A stretch of 64,000 nucleotides of DNA from the NCBI GenBank assembly GCA_964572045.1, contig CAZNEI010000010.1, positions 1-64,000 on the forward strand, written 5' to 3'. This stretch comes from CBDCKR01 sp964572045 (GTDB taxonomy: Bacteria > Gemmatimonadota > Gemmatimonadetes > Longimicrobiales > Gaopeijiaceae). This document shows positions 14,974-23,014 of the stretch, one piece after another (within the stretch, counting starts at the first letter, position 1; each line of letters opens with the position of its first letter). The position numbers and the translations under genes were made by a program. The notes beneath the pieces are model-generated. The model did not search any database, was not told the DNA's origin, and saw nothing but the letters and a program-made list of their open reading frames with translations.

Positions 14974-16875
14974 TTATCGGGTCCGCACCAGCCAGACCTG
15001 GATGTCCGAACCGAGGGTTCCTCCCCCCGCGCCCTCGACCTTGAGCGAGAACTGGGGCGTGATCGAGCCTCCGACGAGGAAGTAGGCGATCGACGGATCC
15101 CGGACCCTCACCTCCTCGGCGAAGTCCTCGAAGGCCACCCGCTCCGGCACCAGCCAGGCCTGCGTCTTCAGGCGGCTTTCCATGTTGAAGTAGTTCCAGC
15201 TCGCCAGAACATGCCTCGGGTCGGACTGGCCGGGACGATCGTCCATCCAAAACGTCGCGGCCCACTGCGCCAGCAGGTCCTCGAGCAGACCGAACTGGCC
15301 CAGGATCTCCCTGAGGTTGTCGAAGCCGGAGGTATTGTTGAGGATGACCGACTGGTGGAAGATCGGCTCGCCCCCAAGCTCCTCGCCGAACTGATCGGCT
15401 GCCCAGCGCAGGAACGACCAGGTCACGCCGTAGATGAGGGGGCGGCTACGGCACGGGTCGTCCTCCCCGTCGTCGGTCCAGGTGCACTCCTCGGGCGCGC
15501 CCTCGACGCGCGGGGTGTCCTCTTCCACCTCTCCCCCCGGCCAGCCGAAGTAGTTGACGAGATCGAACCACGGATTCAAGTACCACGGGAAGGGCTGGAC
15601 GTCGTCGAAATCGAAGGCCACCGCGGCGCCGAGGTTCTGGCCCGCTTCGTTGCCGAGCACGGAGTGGCCGACGATCTCCTCGGCGATCGTCGCCTGCCCT
15701 TCGGACATGTAGTCGGCCATCAGGTCGCCCGACTGCGAGAACCGGTGGCTGAACTGGATGATGTGGGCGAACTCGTGCGCGATGATGAGGGGAAGAACGG
15801 CGAAGTGCCGGTCCGTAGCGCGCGGCCGTCCCACCGACCCGTCGGGGTCGGGCGCCACGGAATAGAAGAACTCTCCCTCGTTGCTCGTATGGACGCGGCC
15901 GTCGAACTCGCCTCTCGCGAACAGGTCGCACGGGTTCACGAAGCCGAGGACCTGGGGGCCGTCCTCGCCGTTGTCCTTGTTGATCTGCTGGGTGATGAGG
16001 ATCCCGATCCGCCCGTTCCCGTCCCTGTCGTTCTCGACGCCGAGGTACGTGGTCTCGGTGTCGTAGATGTGGTCGTCAAAGACGGCGGCCAACTCCTGCA
16101 GCTGCTCGTCGGTGAACCCGCCGGGCGGGTTCTCCACATCCAGGAACCACATCGACTTCTCGCTCTTCGCCCTCAGCTCGCCCACAACGAGCGCGGTGGC
16201 CGTCTCCTCGCAGTCACGGGAGTTCGTCCTGCGGACTCGGAACTCGACCTGGTCCCCCACCTCCTCGTCGCCTGTCACGACGACACGCTGCGGGCCGGGG
16301 CTCCGCTCGGCACCACGCTGCAGACCGCGGCGACGGCGCTCGGCGAGGAGCTCGCGCGCGGGCTCCATCCATCGGGCCAGCCCGGCACGGTGGGCCGCGC
16401 GATGCTCCCTGAGGATCCGGAACTCAGGACTCGTGAGAAACGGAGGCGAGAGTCGGGCGCCCTCATCCGGCACGGGCGGAGCCCCGGCCGGCGGGCTCTC
16501 TGCCGAGACCTGCTGGCCTGCAGCCGCCCGCTGCCCGCTGACGGTGATCGTCCTGATCGCCACGCCCGCCTCACCGACCGACTGCACCCCGAGCAGGTAC
16601 TCGGTGACGGAACCGGAGGCGGCAAAGTTGAAGCAATAGGTGCTTTGGTTCCGCACGATCACCTGCTCTCCGACCCCCAGACCGACCTCGCCGCCCGGGG
16701 GACACAGCACCGCCGTGGGGGGCGGTGGGGTAGGGGGCGTGGGGGTCGTGGGAGTCGTGGGCGTGGTGGGGGGCGGCGCCGGGGGAGCCGTCGGGATGTC
16801 CCTGTCCGAGCTGTCTCCGCACGCCGTGAGCGTGGCGAGCAACAGGACCGGGAGGGGAGGAGCTGACTTACGCAT
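14974..16875 (-). CDS. Secreted M30-like zinc metallopeptidase lipoprotein
   Basis: 633-residue predicted lipoprotein. The N-terminal MRKSAPPLPVLLLATLTACGD has a lipobox (LTAC) and is followed by a Thr/Pro-rich linker (about residues 30-55) of the kind that lifts a domain off the outer membrane. The catalytic motif HEFAHIIQFSHRF contains HExxH, and a downstream Glu-rich helix (MSEGQATIAEE) can supply the third zinc ligand, as in hyicolysin-type M30 peptidases. A segment reading GRIGILITQQINKDNG precedes it. The function is probably digestion of extracellular protein. The ATG at 16875 was chosen because it puts the signal peptide at the N-terminus; the frame stays open upstream without a good initiation signal. 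It is monocistronic. Confidence 0.7.
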   Translation of the reverse strand: MRKSAPPLPVLLLATLTACGDSSDRDIPTAPPAPPPTTPTTPTTPTPPTPPPPTAVLCPPGGEVGLGVGEQVIVRNQSTYCFNFAASGSVTEYLLGVQSVGEAGVAIRTITVSGQRAAAGQQVSAESPPAGAPPVPDEGARLSPPFLTSPEFRILREHRAAHRAGLARWMEPARELLAERRRRGLQRGAERSPGPQRVVVTGDEEVGDQVEFRVRRTNSRDCEETATALVVGELRAKSEKSMWFLDVENPPGGFTDEQLQELAAVFDDHIYDTETTYLGVENDRDGNGRIGILITQQINKDNGEDGPQVLGFVNPCDLFARGEFDGRVHTSNEGEFFYSVAPDPDGSVGRPRATDRHFAVLPLIIAHEFAHIIQFSHRFSQSGDLMADYMSEGQATIAEEIVGHSVLGNEAGQNLGAAVAFDFDDVQPFPWYLNPWFDLVNYFGWPGGEVEEDTPRVEGAPEECTWTDDGEDDPCRSRPLIYGVTWSFLRWAADQFGEELGGEPIFHQSVILNNTSGFDNLREILGQFGLLEDLLAQWAATFWMDDRPGQSDPRHVLASWNYFNMESRLKTQAWLVPERVAFEDFAEEVRVRDPSIAYFLVGGSITPQFSLKVEGAGGGTLGSDIQVWLVRTR

Positions 16876-17100
16876 GGCCCATGTGCCTCCAGAGCTTCCG
16901 ACGTGATCGGGTGAGCCGCAGGCCTGACCGCTCCCCGCGACGTCCTGACGCGCGCGGGGAGCGTGCAGCTCGTGCACAGTATAACAAGATCCAGACAGGC
17001 GCCCCAGTTCCCGCGCCCCCTCGCAGAATACGTACGCGGCCGTCCTCCTGAGATGTCAGCTGCCGGTGCTTGGGCGGCTGCGTGCGCGCCGTTCCCCGCC

Positions 17101-17934
17101 CTACAGGGCCAGGAGGCGCGGCACGAACCCGGCGGCCCGTGCCCGGAAGCAGAATCGAGCGATCGGGGAGAGGGGCGTCGGCTCCGGGTTGACCTCGACG
17201 ACGACGCCTCCGGCCCTGTGGGTGAGAAGCGGGATCGACGCGGCCGGCTGCACCACGGCGCTCGTGCCCACAACCAGGCAGACCTGAGCCGACTCGGCCG
17301 TCTCGAAGGCGTCCTCGAGGACCCGGGGGTCCAGCGCCTCGCCGAACCACACCACGTCGGGGCGAAGAAGGCCCCGGCAGTCGGAGCAGCGGGGCAGGGA
17401 GGCCTCGTCGCTGGCGTCGATCGGGTCGCGGTGCGGGACCTTCAGCCTACACGCCACGCACCGCGCCCCGAAGACCGAGCCATGCAGCGCGAGCGGGAAG
17501 GCACCCTTCGGAGGTCGGGCGGCATCGTCGGCGGCCGAAGCCTCTTCAAGGGCCTGCTCGTGGAGGCCGTCCACGTTTTGGGTCACGATCCGGGACCGCG
17601 TGTTTCTGAGCGTCAGGCGGGCCAGCGCCCGGTGGGCCGCATTCGGACGGCAAGCGCTCAAGCGCTGTCGGCGCCACCCGTACCACTCCCAAACGAGGCG
17701 CGGATCCGCCCGGAACGCCTGCGGAGTCGCGAGCTCCTCGGGCCGGCGGTTCTTCCACAGACCGTTGGGGCCCCGGAATGTCGGCACGCCGGATTCGGCA
17801 CTGACTCCTGCGCCCGTAAGCACGAGTGTGCGTTCGGCCGACTCGAGGAGCTGGCGCGCTTCGGCGAGCGCGTGGTCCGGGGGTGGCACGGAGGCGCTCA
17901 GCCGCGAAACACGGCCCACGCCAGGCTCGCCCAT
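17101..17934 (-). CDS. Sir2-family NAD-dependent protein deacylase
   Basis: About 277 residues. Sirtuin motifs in order: GAGVSAESGVPTFRG (NAD binding), TQNVDGLHE, catalytic His in LHGSVF, a four-cysteine zinc site (CVAC and, about 20 residues on, CSDC), VVWFGE and GTSAVVQPA. The segment WYGWRRQR holds the Tyr-x2-Arg pair that in SIRT5/CobB-type enzymes binds acidic acyl groups, so desuccinylase/demalonylase activity is plausible besides deacetylation. The ATG at 17934 overlaps the end of the DUF423 gene by 37 bp; a GTG at 17919 or further in is also possible. It removes acyl groups from lysine with release of nicotinamide, in the cytoplasm. Confidence 0.85.
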   Translation of the reverse strand: MGEPGVGRVSRLSASVPPPDHALAEARQLLESAERTLVLTGAGVSAESGVPTFRGPNGLWKNRRPEELATPQAFRADPRLVWEWYGWRRQRLSACRPNAAHRALARLTLRNTRSRIVTQNVDGLHEQALEEASAADDAARPPKGAFPLALHGSVFGARCVACRLKVPHRDPIDASDEASLPRCSDCRGLLRPDVVWFGEALDPRVLEDAFETAESAQVCLVVGTSAVVQPAASIPLLTHRAGGVVVEVNPEPTPLSPIARFCFRARAAGFVPRLLAL

Positions 17935-18266
17935 CCGGAGATCATCATCAGTCCTCCGATGGGCGTGACGGCCCCGAGCCAACGCGGACCCGTCAATACG
18001 AGCACATAGAGACTTCCCGAGAAGACGAGCACACCGGCCGTGATCAGCCAACCCGCCGCCGCGGTCAGGCCCGAAGGCCACCGTGAGGCGGCCCACGCCA
18101 CCCCGAAGAGCCCGAGGGCGTGGTACATGTGATAGCGCACGCCGGTCTCGAAGATCACAAGGTCCTCGGGGCCCAGGCGGTCTCTCAGAGCGTGTGCCCC
18201 GAACGCCCCGAGGATCACGGCCGCCATGGCCAGGAGCGATGCGATGAGGACGAATGTACGGTCCAT
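17898..18266 (-). CDS. DUF423 family small membrane protein
   Basis: 122 residues with four predicted membrane helices (about 4-24, 43-60, 68-90 and 98-118). The family hallmark GAFGAHALRDRL at 20-31 and YHMYHALGL at 46-54 identify DUF423 (YgdD-like), whose function is unknown. The ATG has GAGGGGAG just upstream. It is divergent from the MFS transporter gene and overlaps the following sirtuin gene at its 3' end, so the two are likely co-transcribed. Confidence 0.85.
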   Translation of the reverse strand: MDRTFVLIASLLAMAAVILGAFGAHALRDRLGPEDLVIFETGVRYHMYHALGLFGVAWAASRWPSGLTAAAGWLITAGVLVFSGSLYVLVLTGPRWLGAVTPIGGLMMISGWASLAWAVFRG

Positions 18267-18390
18267 ACTCCCCTCGACAGGAAGGAAAACGAGGCCTCGG
18301 GGGCCAGGCGCACCCACGCGCTCCGTGACTTCAGCATAGGGAGGCACAGGGAGCTCAGCCACCCCCGCGGGGGCGGGCTGCAGGGAATCC

Positions 18391-18415
18391 ACTCGAGACG
18401 AGTGGCGTACGCCAC
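18391..18415. promoter_or_regulatory. Two overlapping palindromes upstream of the MFS gene
   Basis: GTGGCGTACGCCAC (18402-18415) is a perfect 14-bp palindrome. Overlapping it on the left, ACTCG-AGA-CGAGT (18391-18403) is an inverted repeat with a 3-base loop. They lie 23 bases before the MFS ATG, over the expected -35 region. This looks like an operator, possibly for the Crp-type regulator encoded downstream or another repressor. Confidence 0.4.
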
Positions 18416-18437
18416 CCTCGCTCTGTAAGCTCCCCGG

Positions 18438-19652
18438 ATGCATGTCATGAGCATGGAGCGACGTCACCGGGTCCAAGGGAGCGGGCGCGGGGCGGGAGGC
18501 GTGGCGCTGGCGGTTGGCGCGGCGCACTTCTTGAACGACGGATACGCCTCCTTCCTCCATCCTCTCCTTCCCAGAGTGATGGAGAACCTGAGCCTCTCCA
18601 TCGCCAAGGCCGCATCGCTCGTCATGGCGCTCGCTCTGGGCGCGGCGCTCCTCCAGCCCGTCGCCGGCTACCTGGCCGATCGGTACGGCCGGAAGCGGCT
18701 CGTGATCGCAGGTCCGCTCATGTCGGGCGTCTTCCTGTCTCTCATGGGCTTCGCACCGACGTTCGGCACGCTGATCTTCATGCTCGTCCTCGGGGGCATG
18801 GGGAGCGCCCTCTTTCATCCGCCCGCGGCGGCGATGTCGGCGAGGATATCGGAGGGGCAGGGGAGCGGCGTCAGGCTCTCCCTGTTCTCGTTCGGAGGCA
18901 CGATGGGCTTCGCCTTCGGCCCGATGATCGCCGTGGGACTCGTCGCATTCGGAGGGATGAGGGGCCTGTGGATCGCGATGGTGCCCGCCCTCCTCGTGGC
19001 CGTGGTCCTGTCCCGCGTGCTGCCCCCCGACCGACTCCGCACCGATGCCACGTCTCCGCCGTCGATGAAAGAGCTGGTGCGCAGCCTGAGGGGTCCGCTC
19101 GGAACCCTCTTCGCCATCAGCGCCCTGGCAGCGTTCGTGCAGCGCGTGTTCGTGACGATGTCGCCGATCGTCGCCGCGCACGCCGGAGTCTCCGAGGCGA
19201 TGGGCGCGTTGACGCTGAGCGTCTATTTCGGAGCCCAGGGTGCGGGTACGCTCGTGGGGGGCGTGCTGACGGACCGGGTCGACAGGGTCCGGCTATTGGC
19301 AGGAATCACCGCCGCCGCCGTTCCTGTCCACATGATGGCGTTTTGGGTTCCCGCCGGATCGGGATGGGCCCTCTTCTTTGCCGCCGGTTCGGGATTCTTG
19401 TATATGGCTCTCCTGCCGCCCTTGGTCGTGATGGCCCAGGAGGTCGTGCCCGGAAGCGCGGCGGTGGGCTCCGGGATCGTGATGGGACTGGCCTGGGCCG
19501 CGGGGACGGTGGGAGTGCTGGGGACGGGAGTCCTGGGAGACATGATCGGAGCGCGCGACGCCGCATTGGTTTCGATCCCGGCCCTTTTCCTGGGCACGGC
19601 GTTGGCCCTTCATCCCACTCTTCGGGCCCACCGACAGGCTCGCCGATCGTGA
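18438..19652 (+). CDS. MFS transporter, fosmidomycin-resistance (Fsr) type
   Basis: 404 residues with about 12 membrane helices. The start (AAHFLNDGYASFLHPLLP) and the loop ADRYGRKRLVIAGPLMSG are characteristic of the Fsr/FosR exporter branch; ALFHPPAAAMSARIS and GGTMGFAFGPM follow in order. Probably a proton-driven exporter of small molecules; the substrate is unknown. Several in-frame ATGs (18438, 18447, 18453) lie at the start. No SD is visible before the first; a TAAGCT hexamer six bases upstream may be a -10 element for a leaderless transcript. The Crp-type gene follows after 10 bp and is likely in the same operon. Confidence 0.85.
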   Translation: MHVMSMERRHRVQGSGRGAGGVALAVGAAHFLNDGYASFLHPLLPRVMENLSLSIAKAASLVMALALGAALLQPVAGYLADRYGRKRLVIAGPLMSGVFLSLMGFAPTFGTLIFMLVLGGMGSALFHPPAAAMSARISEGQGSGVRLSLFSFGGTMGFAFGPMIAVGLVAFGGMRGLWIAMVPALLVAVVLSRVLPPDRLRTDATSPPSMKELVRSLRGPLGTLFAISALAAFVQRVFVTMSPIVAAHAGVSEAMGALTLSVYFGAQGAGTLVGGVLTDRVDRVRLLAGITAAAVPVHMMAFWVPAGSGWALFFAAGSGFLYMALLPPLVVMAQEVVPGSAAVGSGIVMGLAWAAGTVGVLGTGVLGDMIGARDAALVSIPALFLGTALALHPTLRAHRQARRS

Positions 19653-19662
19653 CAGGAGGAGC

Positions 19663-20367
19663 ATGCCGCTGAAGGTAGTCCCAAGCCGGGACCGGAAGCT
19701 CAACAAGCTGATCAAGGCCGCCCCCGCCGTGAAGTACCGGAAGGGGCAGGCGATCTTCGGGCGTGGCGAAGAAGCGGACTTGGTCTACGTCGTCGGTGAG
19801 GGTCACATCCGCCTGACGCTTCCACGCGCCGGAAGCCGCGCCACGCGCACCGTCGCCATCGTCGGGCCCGGCGAAGTCTTTGGGGAGGAGGCCGTCACGA
19901 CCGGTCTCCCACGCCAATACGGAGCCGTGGCGGGATCGGTGTGCCGCGTCGTTCCTCTGAACGGCACCGACGTGTTCAAGACTCTGAAGGGGTCGTCCAA
20001 GACGCTCCGAACCCTTCTGGAGAGCCGTGACCATGACTTGGCGCAGGCCCGGTGGCTCACCCGCTCTTCCGGCTCGTCATCTCGGGCCCGGATCGCCGAC
20101 GTGCTCCTCGATCTCGCATTGCGGCTCGGAGACGACGACGGACGGCGGATCCGGGTCCCCCACTGGTTTACGCACCAGGAACTCGCCGACTTGGCCGGCG
20201 TGCACCGCTCCACGGTGACGACCACCCTGAACGACTGGATCTACGACGGCGTGCTGCGCCAACGGCTGCGGCCCCGTCGGACCCTCGTCGTCGAGAAGCG
20301 TGGCGCTCTGCGGAAGGCCGGATCCGAACCGTCCCGCCCAGGTCGTCGAAGGGCGGCGTCCCGTTGA
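19663..20367 (+). CDS. Crp/Fnr-family transcriptional regulator
   Basis: 234 residues. An N-terminal cyclic-nucleotide-binding-like beta-roll (VKYRKGQAIFGRGEEADLVYVVGEGHIRL, residues about 23-51, then VAIVGPGEVFGEEA) is joined by a long helix to a winged HTH (FTHQELADLAGVHRSTVTTTLNDW, about 173-196). The Arg/Ser pair that contacts cAMP in E. coli Crp is not evident, and there are no N-terminal cysteines for an Fnr cluster, so the ligand is unknown. The start has a strong AGGAGGAG. It lies 10 bp behind the MFS gene and may control it. The C-terminus is a basic tail. Confidence 0.85.
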   Translation: MPLKVVPSRDRKLNKLIKAAPAVKYRKGQAIFGRGEEADLVYVVGEGHIRLTLPRAGSRATRTVAIVGPGEVFGEEAVTTGLPRQYGAVAGSVCRVVPLNGTDVFKTLKGSSKTLRTLLESRDHDLAQARWLTRSSGSSSRARIADVLLDLALRLGDDDGRRIRVPHWFTHQELADLAGVHRSTVTTTLNDWIYDGVLRQRLRPRRTLVVEKRGALRKAGSEPSRPGRRRAASR

Positions 20368-20436
20368 CCGAGAATCTCTCTAACGGTAATTTTTCCAGTC
20401 GTTTAGAAGAATCTCCGAGAACCCCGATCCGGACCG

Positions 20437-21141
20437 ATGGCGAAACGTTCCCACCCGACCTCACGGCGGACCCCGCGCACCTCCGAGCCGCAAGACGACG
20501 CCTTTGTGGCGGGCGTGATGGACGCCTCGCGGTGGGCGGGCAAGAACCGTCCGGCCTTGACCCTCGCTGCCGTCCTGCTGGCATTGGTCGTGGCGGGCGG
20601 CGTCTACTACGTGAACTTCCAGCGTTCACTGGTCAATCAGGCGGTCAATCAACTCGAGACGATCCACCAGTCGATCTCAATCCAGCTCTATGAGGATGCA
20701 AAGGCGCAGCTGAGCACATTCCTCGAACGGTTCGAGGGCACCGAACAGGCCCGCGAGGCCGTGGTGCTGCTCGGACGCCTGCACCTCGAGGCCGGGGATG
20801 CGGCCGTCGCGGTGAGCGTGCTCGAAAGGGGCGACCTCGGCCTCGGGGACGCGCTGGGGATCCAGGGGAGCTCCTTGCTCGCCCGGGCCTACGAGGACCA
20901 GGGACGCTGGACCGAAGCCGAAGCTCTTTACCTGGAAGTCGCGGATCAGGCGGAACTCGACTTCCAGGTCCGCGAAGCCCTGGATGGCGCGGCACGCACC
21001 CGGCACCGGCAGCAGAACATCGCCGGAGCCGCGGAACTGTACGAACAGATCCTCCAGACCTTCGAGGACGAGGACCCCGGCCGGGGAATCTACGAGCTTC
21101 GCCTGTCTGAGATGCGCCAGCTCGAGCAGAACCTCACCTGA
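20437..21141 (+). CDS. Membrane-anchored tetratricopeptide repeat protein
   Basis: 234 residues. A basic N-terminus is followed by one membrane helix at about 42-62 (LTLAAVLLALVVAGGVYYV), then a helical domain with TPR-like units (ARAYEDQGRWTEAEALYLEVA; AGAAELYEQILQTFEDE). The layout resembles YfgM/TPR_21 proteins that associate with the Sec translocon or envelope assembly, but sequence alone does not prove that role. No obvious Shine-Dalgarno stands before the ATG. An AT-rich stretch at 20376-20412 in the 69-bp spacer may hold a promoter. Convergent with the rlpA gene. Confidence 0.7.
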   Translation: MAKRSHPTSRRTPRTSEPQDDAFVAGVMDASRWAGKNRPALTLAAVLLALVVAGGVYYVNFQRSLVNQAVNQLETIHQSISIQLYEDAKAQLSTFLERFEGTEQAREAVVLLGRLHLEAGDAAVAVSVLERGDLGLGDALGIQGSSLLARAYEDQGRWTEAEALYLEVADQAELDFQVREALDGAARTRHRQQNIAGAAELYEQILQTFEDEDPGRGIYELRLSEMRQLEQNLT

Positions 21142-21189
21142 GGCGGGCCGCCGCCCTCGTCGGGACCCCAGGCCCGGCAAGAAGTTCGT

Positions 21190-21203
21190 ATAATATATAT
21201 TAT
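21190..21203. repeat. 14-bp AT-only palindrome between convergent genes
   Basis: ATAATATATATTAT is a perfect palindrome and the most AT-rich spot in the window. It sits in the 128-bp spacer between the convergent TPR and rlpA genes. It contains TATAAT-like hexamers on both strands but no gene starts appropriately, so a protein-binding or easily melted site is as likely as a promoter. Confidence 0.5.
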
Positions 21204-21269
21204 GTTCAATTCAGCTCTTCTCCCGCACTCGGGACGGGGCGTCATGCTCCGTGAGGGCCCCCTCTTCCC

Positions 21270-21848
21270 TCAACCGGGCCGATCCCGCGCGGGCGGATCA
21301 AGAGCCACCACCTCGACTCTCGCCGTGCCAGGACCGAGCATTCCCAACCGGATCGCGGCCACGAACGACATGTCGATGATCCGTCCGTCCACGAAGGGCC
21401 CCCGGTCGTTGACGCGGACGACGACGCTGCGGCCGTTTTCCAGGTTGGTCACTCGTACATAGGTCGGGAGCGGCAGCGTCTTGTGGGCCGCCGTCATCCG
21501 GTACATGTCGTAGATCTCGCCCGATGACGTGCGCCTTCCCTGGAACTGCGATCCGTACCAGGAGGCGATGCCTTCCTGACGGTACCCCTCGCTGGTCTCG
21601 AGGACCCGGTACTCCTTGCCGGCGACCCTGTAGGACTCGGGGTTGCCTAACCGGGTCTTGACCTCCGCCCTGGGCACGGCGTCCGCAACGTTGCCGAGTG
21701 GCGCGTTGCCGCCTTCGGCCGGAGCCGGTGCGGGCGGAGCCGTGCCAACGAGCGTGCACGATGCCAGGATCGGCGCCGAGATCGTCAACGGAACGATCCA
21801 CCTCGGCCTGGCCAGGCCGGCGCCCTTGCGCCTGAGAGGATTCACCAT
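21270..21848 (-). CDS. rlpA: RlpA-family septal ring lytic transglycosylase-like lipoprotein
   Basis: 192 residues. A lipoprotein signal (PLTISAPILASC, lipobox LASC) is followed by a short Ala/Pro linker and a double-psi beta-barrel domain with GIASWYGSQFQGRRTSSGE, MTAAHKTLPLPTYVRVTNL and VRVNDRGPFVDGRIIDMS, which are the family signature. RlpA proteins bind or cut peptidoglycan strands lacking stem peptides at the division septum; this one has no C-terminal SPOR domain, as in many non-proteobacterial homologues. It faces the periplasm from the outer membrane. No clear SD lies before the ATG. Single gene, convergent with the TPR gene. Confidence 0.85.
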   Translation of the reverse strand: MVNPLRRKGAGLARPRWIVPLTISAPILASCTLVGTAPPAPAPAEGGNAPLGNVADAVPRAEVKTRLGNPESYRVAGKEYRVLETSEGYRQEGIASWYGSQFQGRRTSSGEIYDMYRMTAAHKTLPLPTYVRVTNLENGRSVVVRVNDRGPFVDGRIIDMSFVAAIRLGMLGPGTARVEVVALDPPARDRPG

Positions 21849-22257
21849 GACCGGGAAAGGCGTCGATTCAACGGATCCTCAGCAGCTGAGAGCTTCGGCG
21901 ATCCTTCGTCCGATACCTGCGATCCACGGGCCGGACCGGTTCGGATGGTCCGCCACCGCGAGGCCCGCATCCGGACCGTAGAGCACAGAGCAAGGGGCTT
22001 CGCGAGCCGACACGCACCTAGGCATCCGGCGTGGCTCCGGGTATTCCAGGTGATGCCGCAAGGCACTGCTGTACCGCCATTTGCCTTCTATGACTTATGT
22101 GATCGTCTTAAGGTTCCAGGGCTGGAGGCATCCCGGAGGTCGAGGTCGAACCGCGCCGGCACGGAGCCGGTCCCGCTCGGTGCGAACACGAGACCGCCTC
22201 CCTCCCCAAGGACGGCCGGCGAGCCACGAGTCGATCCCGAAGCACACCCGGCCGCCC
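21849..22257. other. 409-bp intergenic region, no gene recognised
   Basis: Lies between the methyltransferase stop and the rlpA start, both on the minus strand, so it should hold the rlpA promoter and the end of the long envelope operon. An AT-richer patch at 22078-22112 is the likeliest promoter site, but no good -35/-10 pair was found. No tRNA-like fold, conserved RNA or T-tract terminator was recognised. Confidence 0.5.
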
Positions 22258-22962
22258 TCACGGCTTCCTTGCCAGCATCGCAATGCGCCGTCGGAGCAAG
22301 GGTACACGGGCCAAGAGTCTCTTTTCAACCTGGCGGAGGCCCGGTATGTGAGACTCGGCGTAGCGGGCGGGACGCTCGAGCGCGAATCCGGCGCCGCTGA
22401 GCATTTCGTGAAGGCGTTCGGCGGACTTGTAGTCGACGTGGCTCACGTCTCGCTTGAGGATCAGGTTCCGGGCCTTCAACCGCTCGATGAAGTGGCCGGC
22501 GCACGGAGTCCACAGGCTGAGGCGCCCACCCTTCCGGAGCAGCCGGAACGCTTCGCTGACCACCGACCGGCTGTCTTCCGGATACAGGTGTTCCATCAGG
22601 TCGGCGGCGATGACGAGGTGGAAGCTCTCGGCCTCCAGGCCCGTGGCCCGCGCATCGGCGCAGACGAACGACACGTTTTCTATCTTCGACTCCGCGAGTC
22701 GCGCTTCGCAGAGTTCGATGCTCTTCTGGCTGAAGTCCAGGCCCACGACCTCGCTCACGCGGTCGGCCAGCGCCCAGCAGAAGGTCCCCCACCCGCATCC
22801 GAGGTCGAGAACCCGCTCTTCCCTCCCAGGATCGTAGATTTCGAGAACCTTCTCCACGCGGTAGCGTTGAAACGAGCTCTCGAGGTCGAGGAGGTGCCCG
22901 GCTCCCTCCGCGAAGTAGTCCGTCCGGTCGTAGAACTCCCGGCCGATCCGTCCTTCGCTCAC
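22258..22962 (-). CDS. Class I SAM-dependent methyltransferase
   Basis: 234 residues with a Rossmann methyltransferase core: motif I VLDLGCGWGTF (about 51-61), motif II VVGLDFSQ (about 72-79), motif III region VSFVCADARA and a post-motif LRKGGRLSLWTPC. The N-terminal YDRTDYFAEGAG resembles methyltransferases found in glycan and lipid clusters. The substrate is unknown; location after the lysophospholipid acyltransferase suggests an envelope lipid, glycolipid or quinone. It is the last gene of the 20-kb envelope block, 52 bp after the acyltransferase. Confidence 0.8.
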   Translation of the reverse strand: MSEGRIGREFYDRTDYFAEGAGHLLDLESSFQRYRVEKVLEIYDPGREERVLDLGCGWGTFCWALADRVSEVVGLDFSQKSIELCEARLAESKIENVSFVCADARATGLEAESFHLVIAADLMEHLYPEDSRSVVSEAFRLLRKGGRLSLWTPCAGHFIERLKARNLILKRDVSHVDYKSAERLHEMLSGAGFALERPARYAESHIPGLRQVEKRLLARVPLLRRRIAMLARKP

Positions 22963-23014
22963 GACACCGAAAGGGGGCGGCGGGTCGCGCCCGGCTCGGG
23001 TCCTCGTCGATGGC

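Noticed and set aside
21189..21194. TATAAT as a plus-strand promoter
   Set aside because: Only an antisense frame of rlpA follows; no suitable -35 exists and both flanking genes converge on the site.
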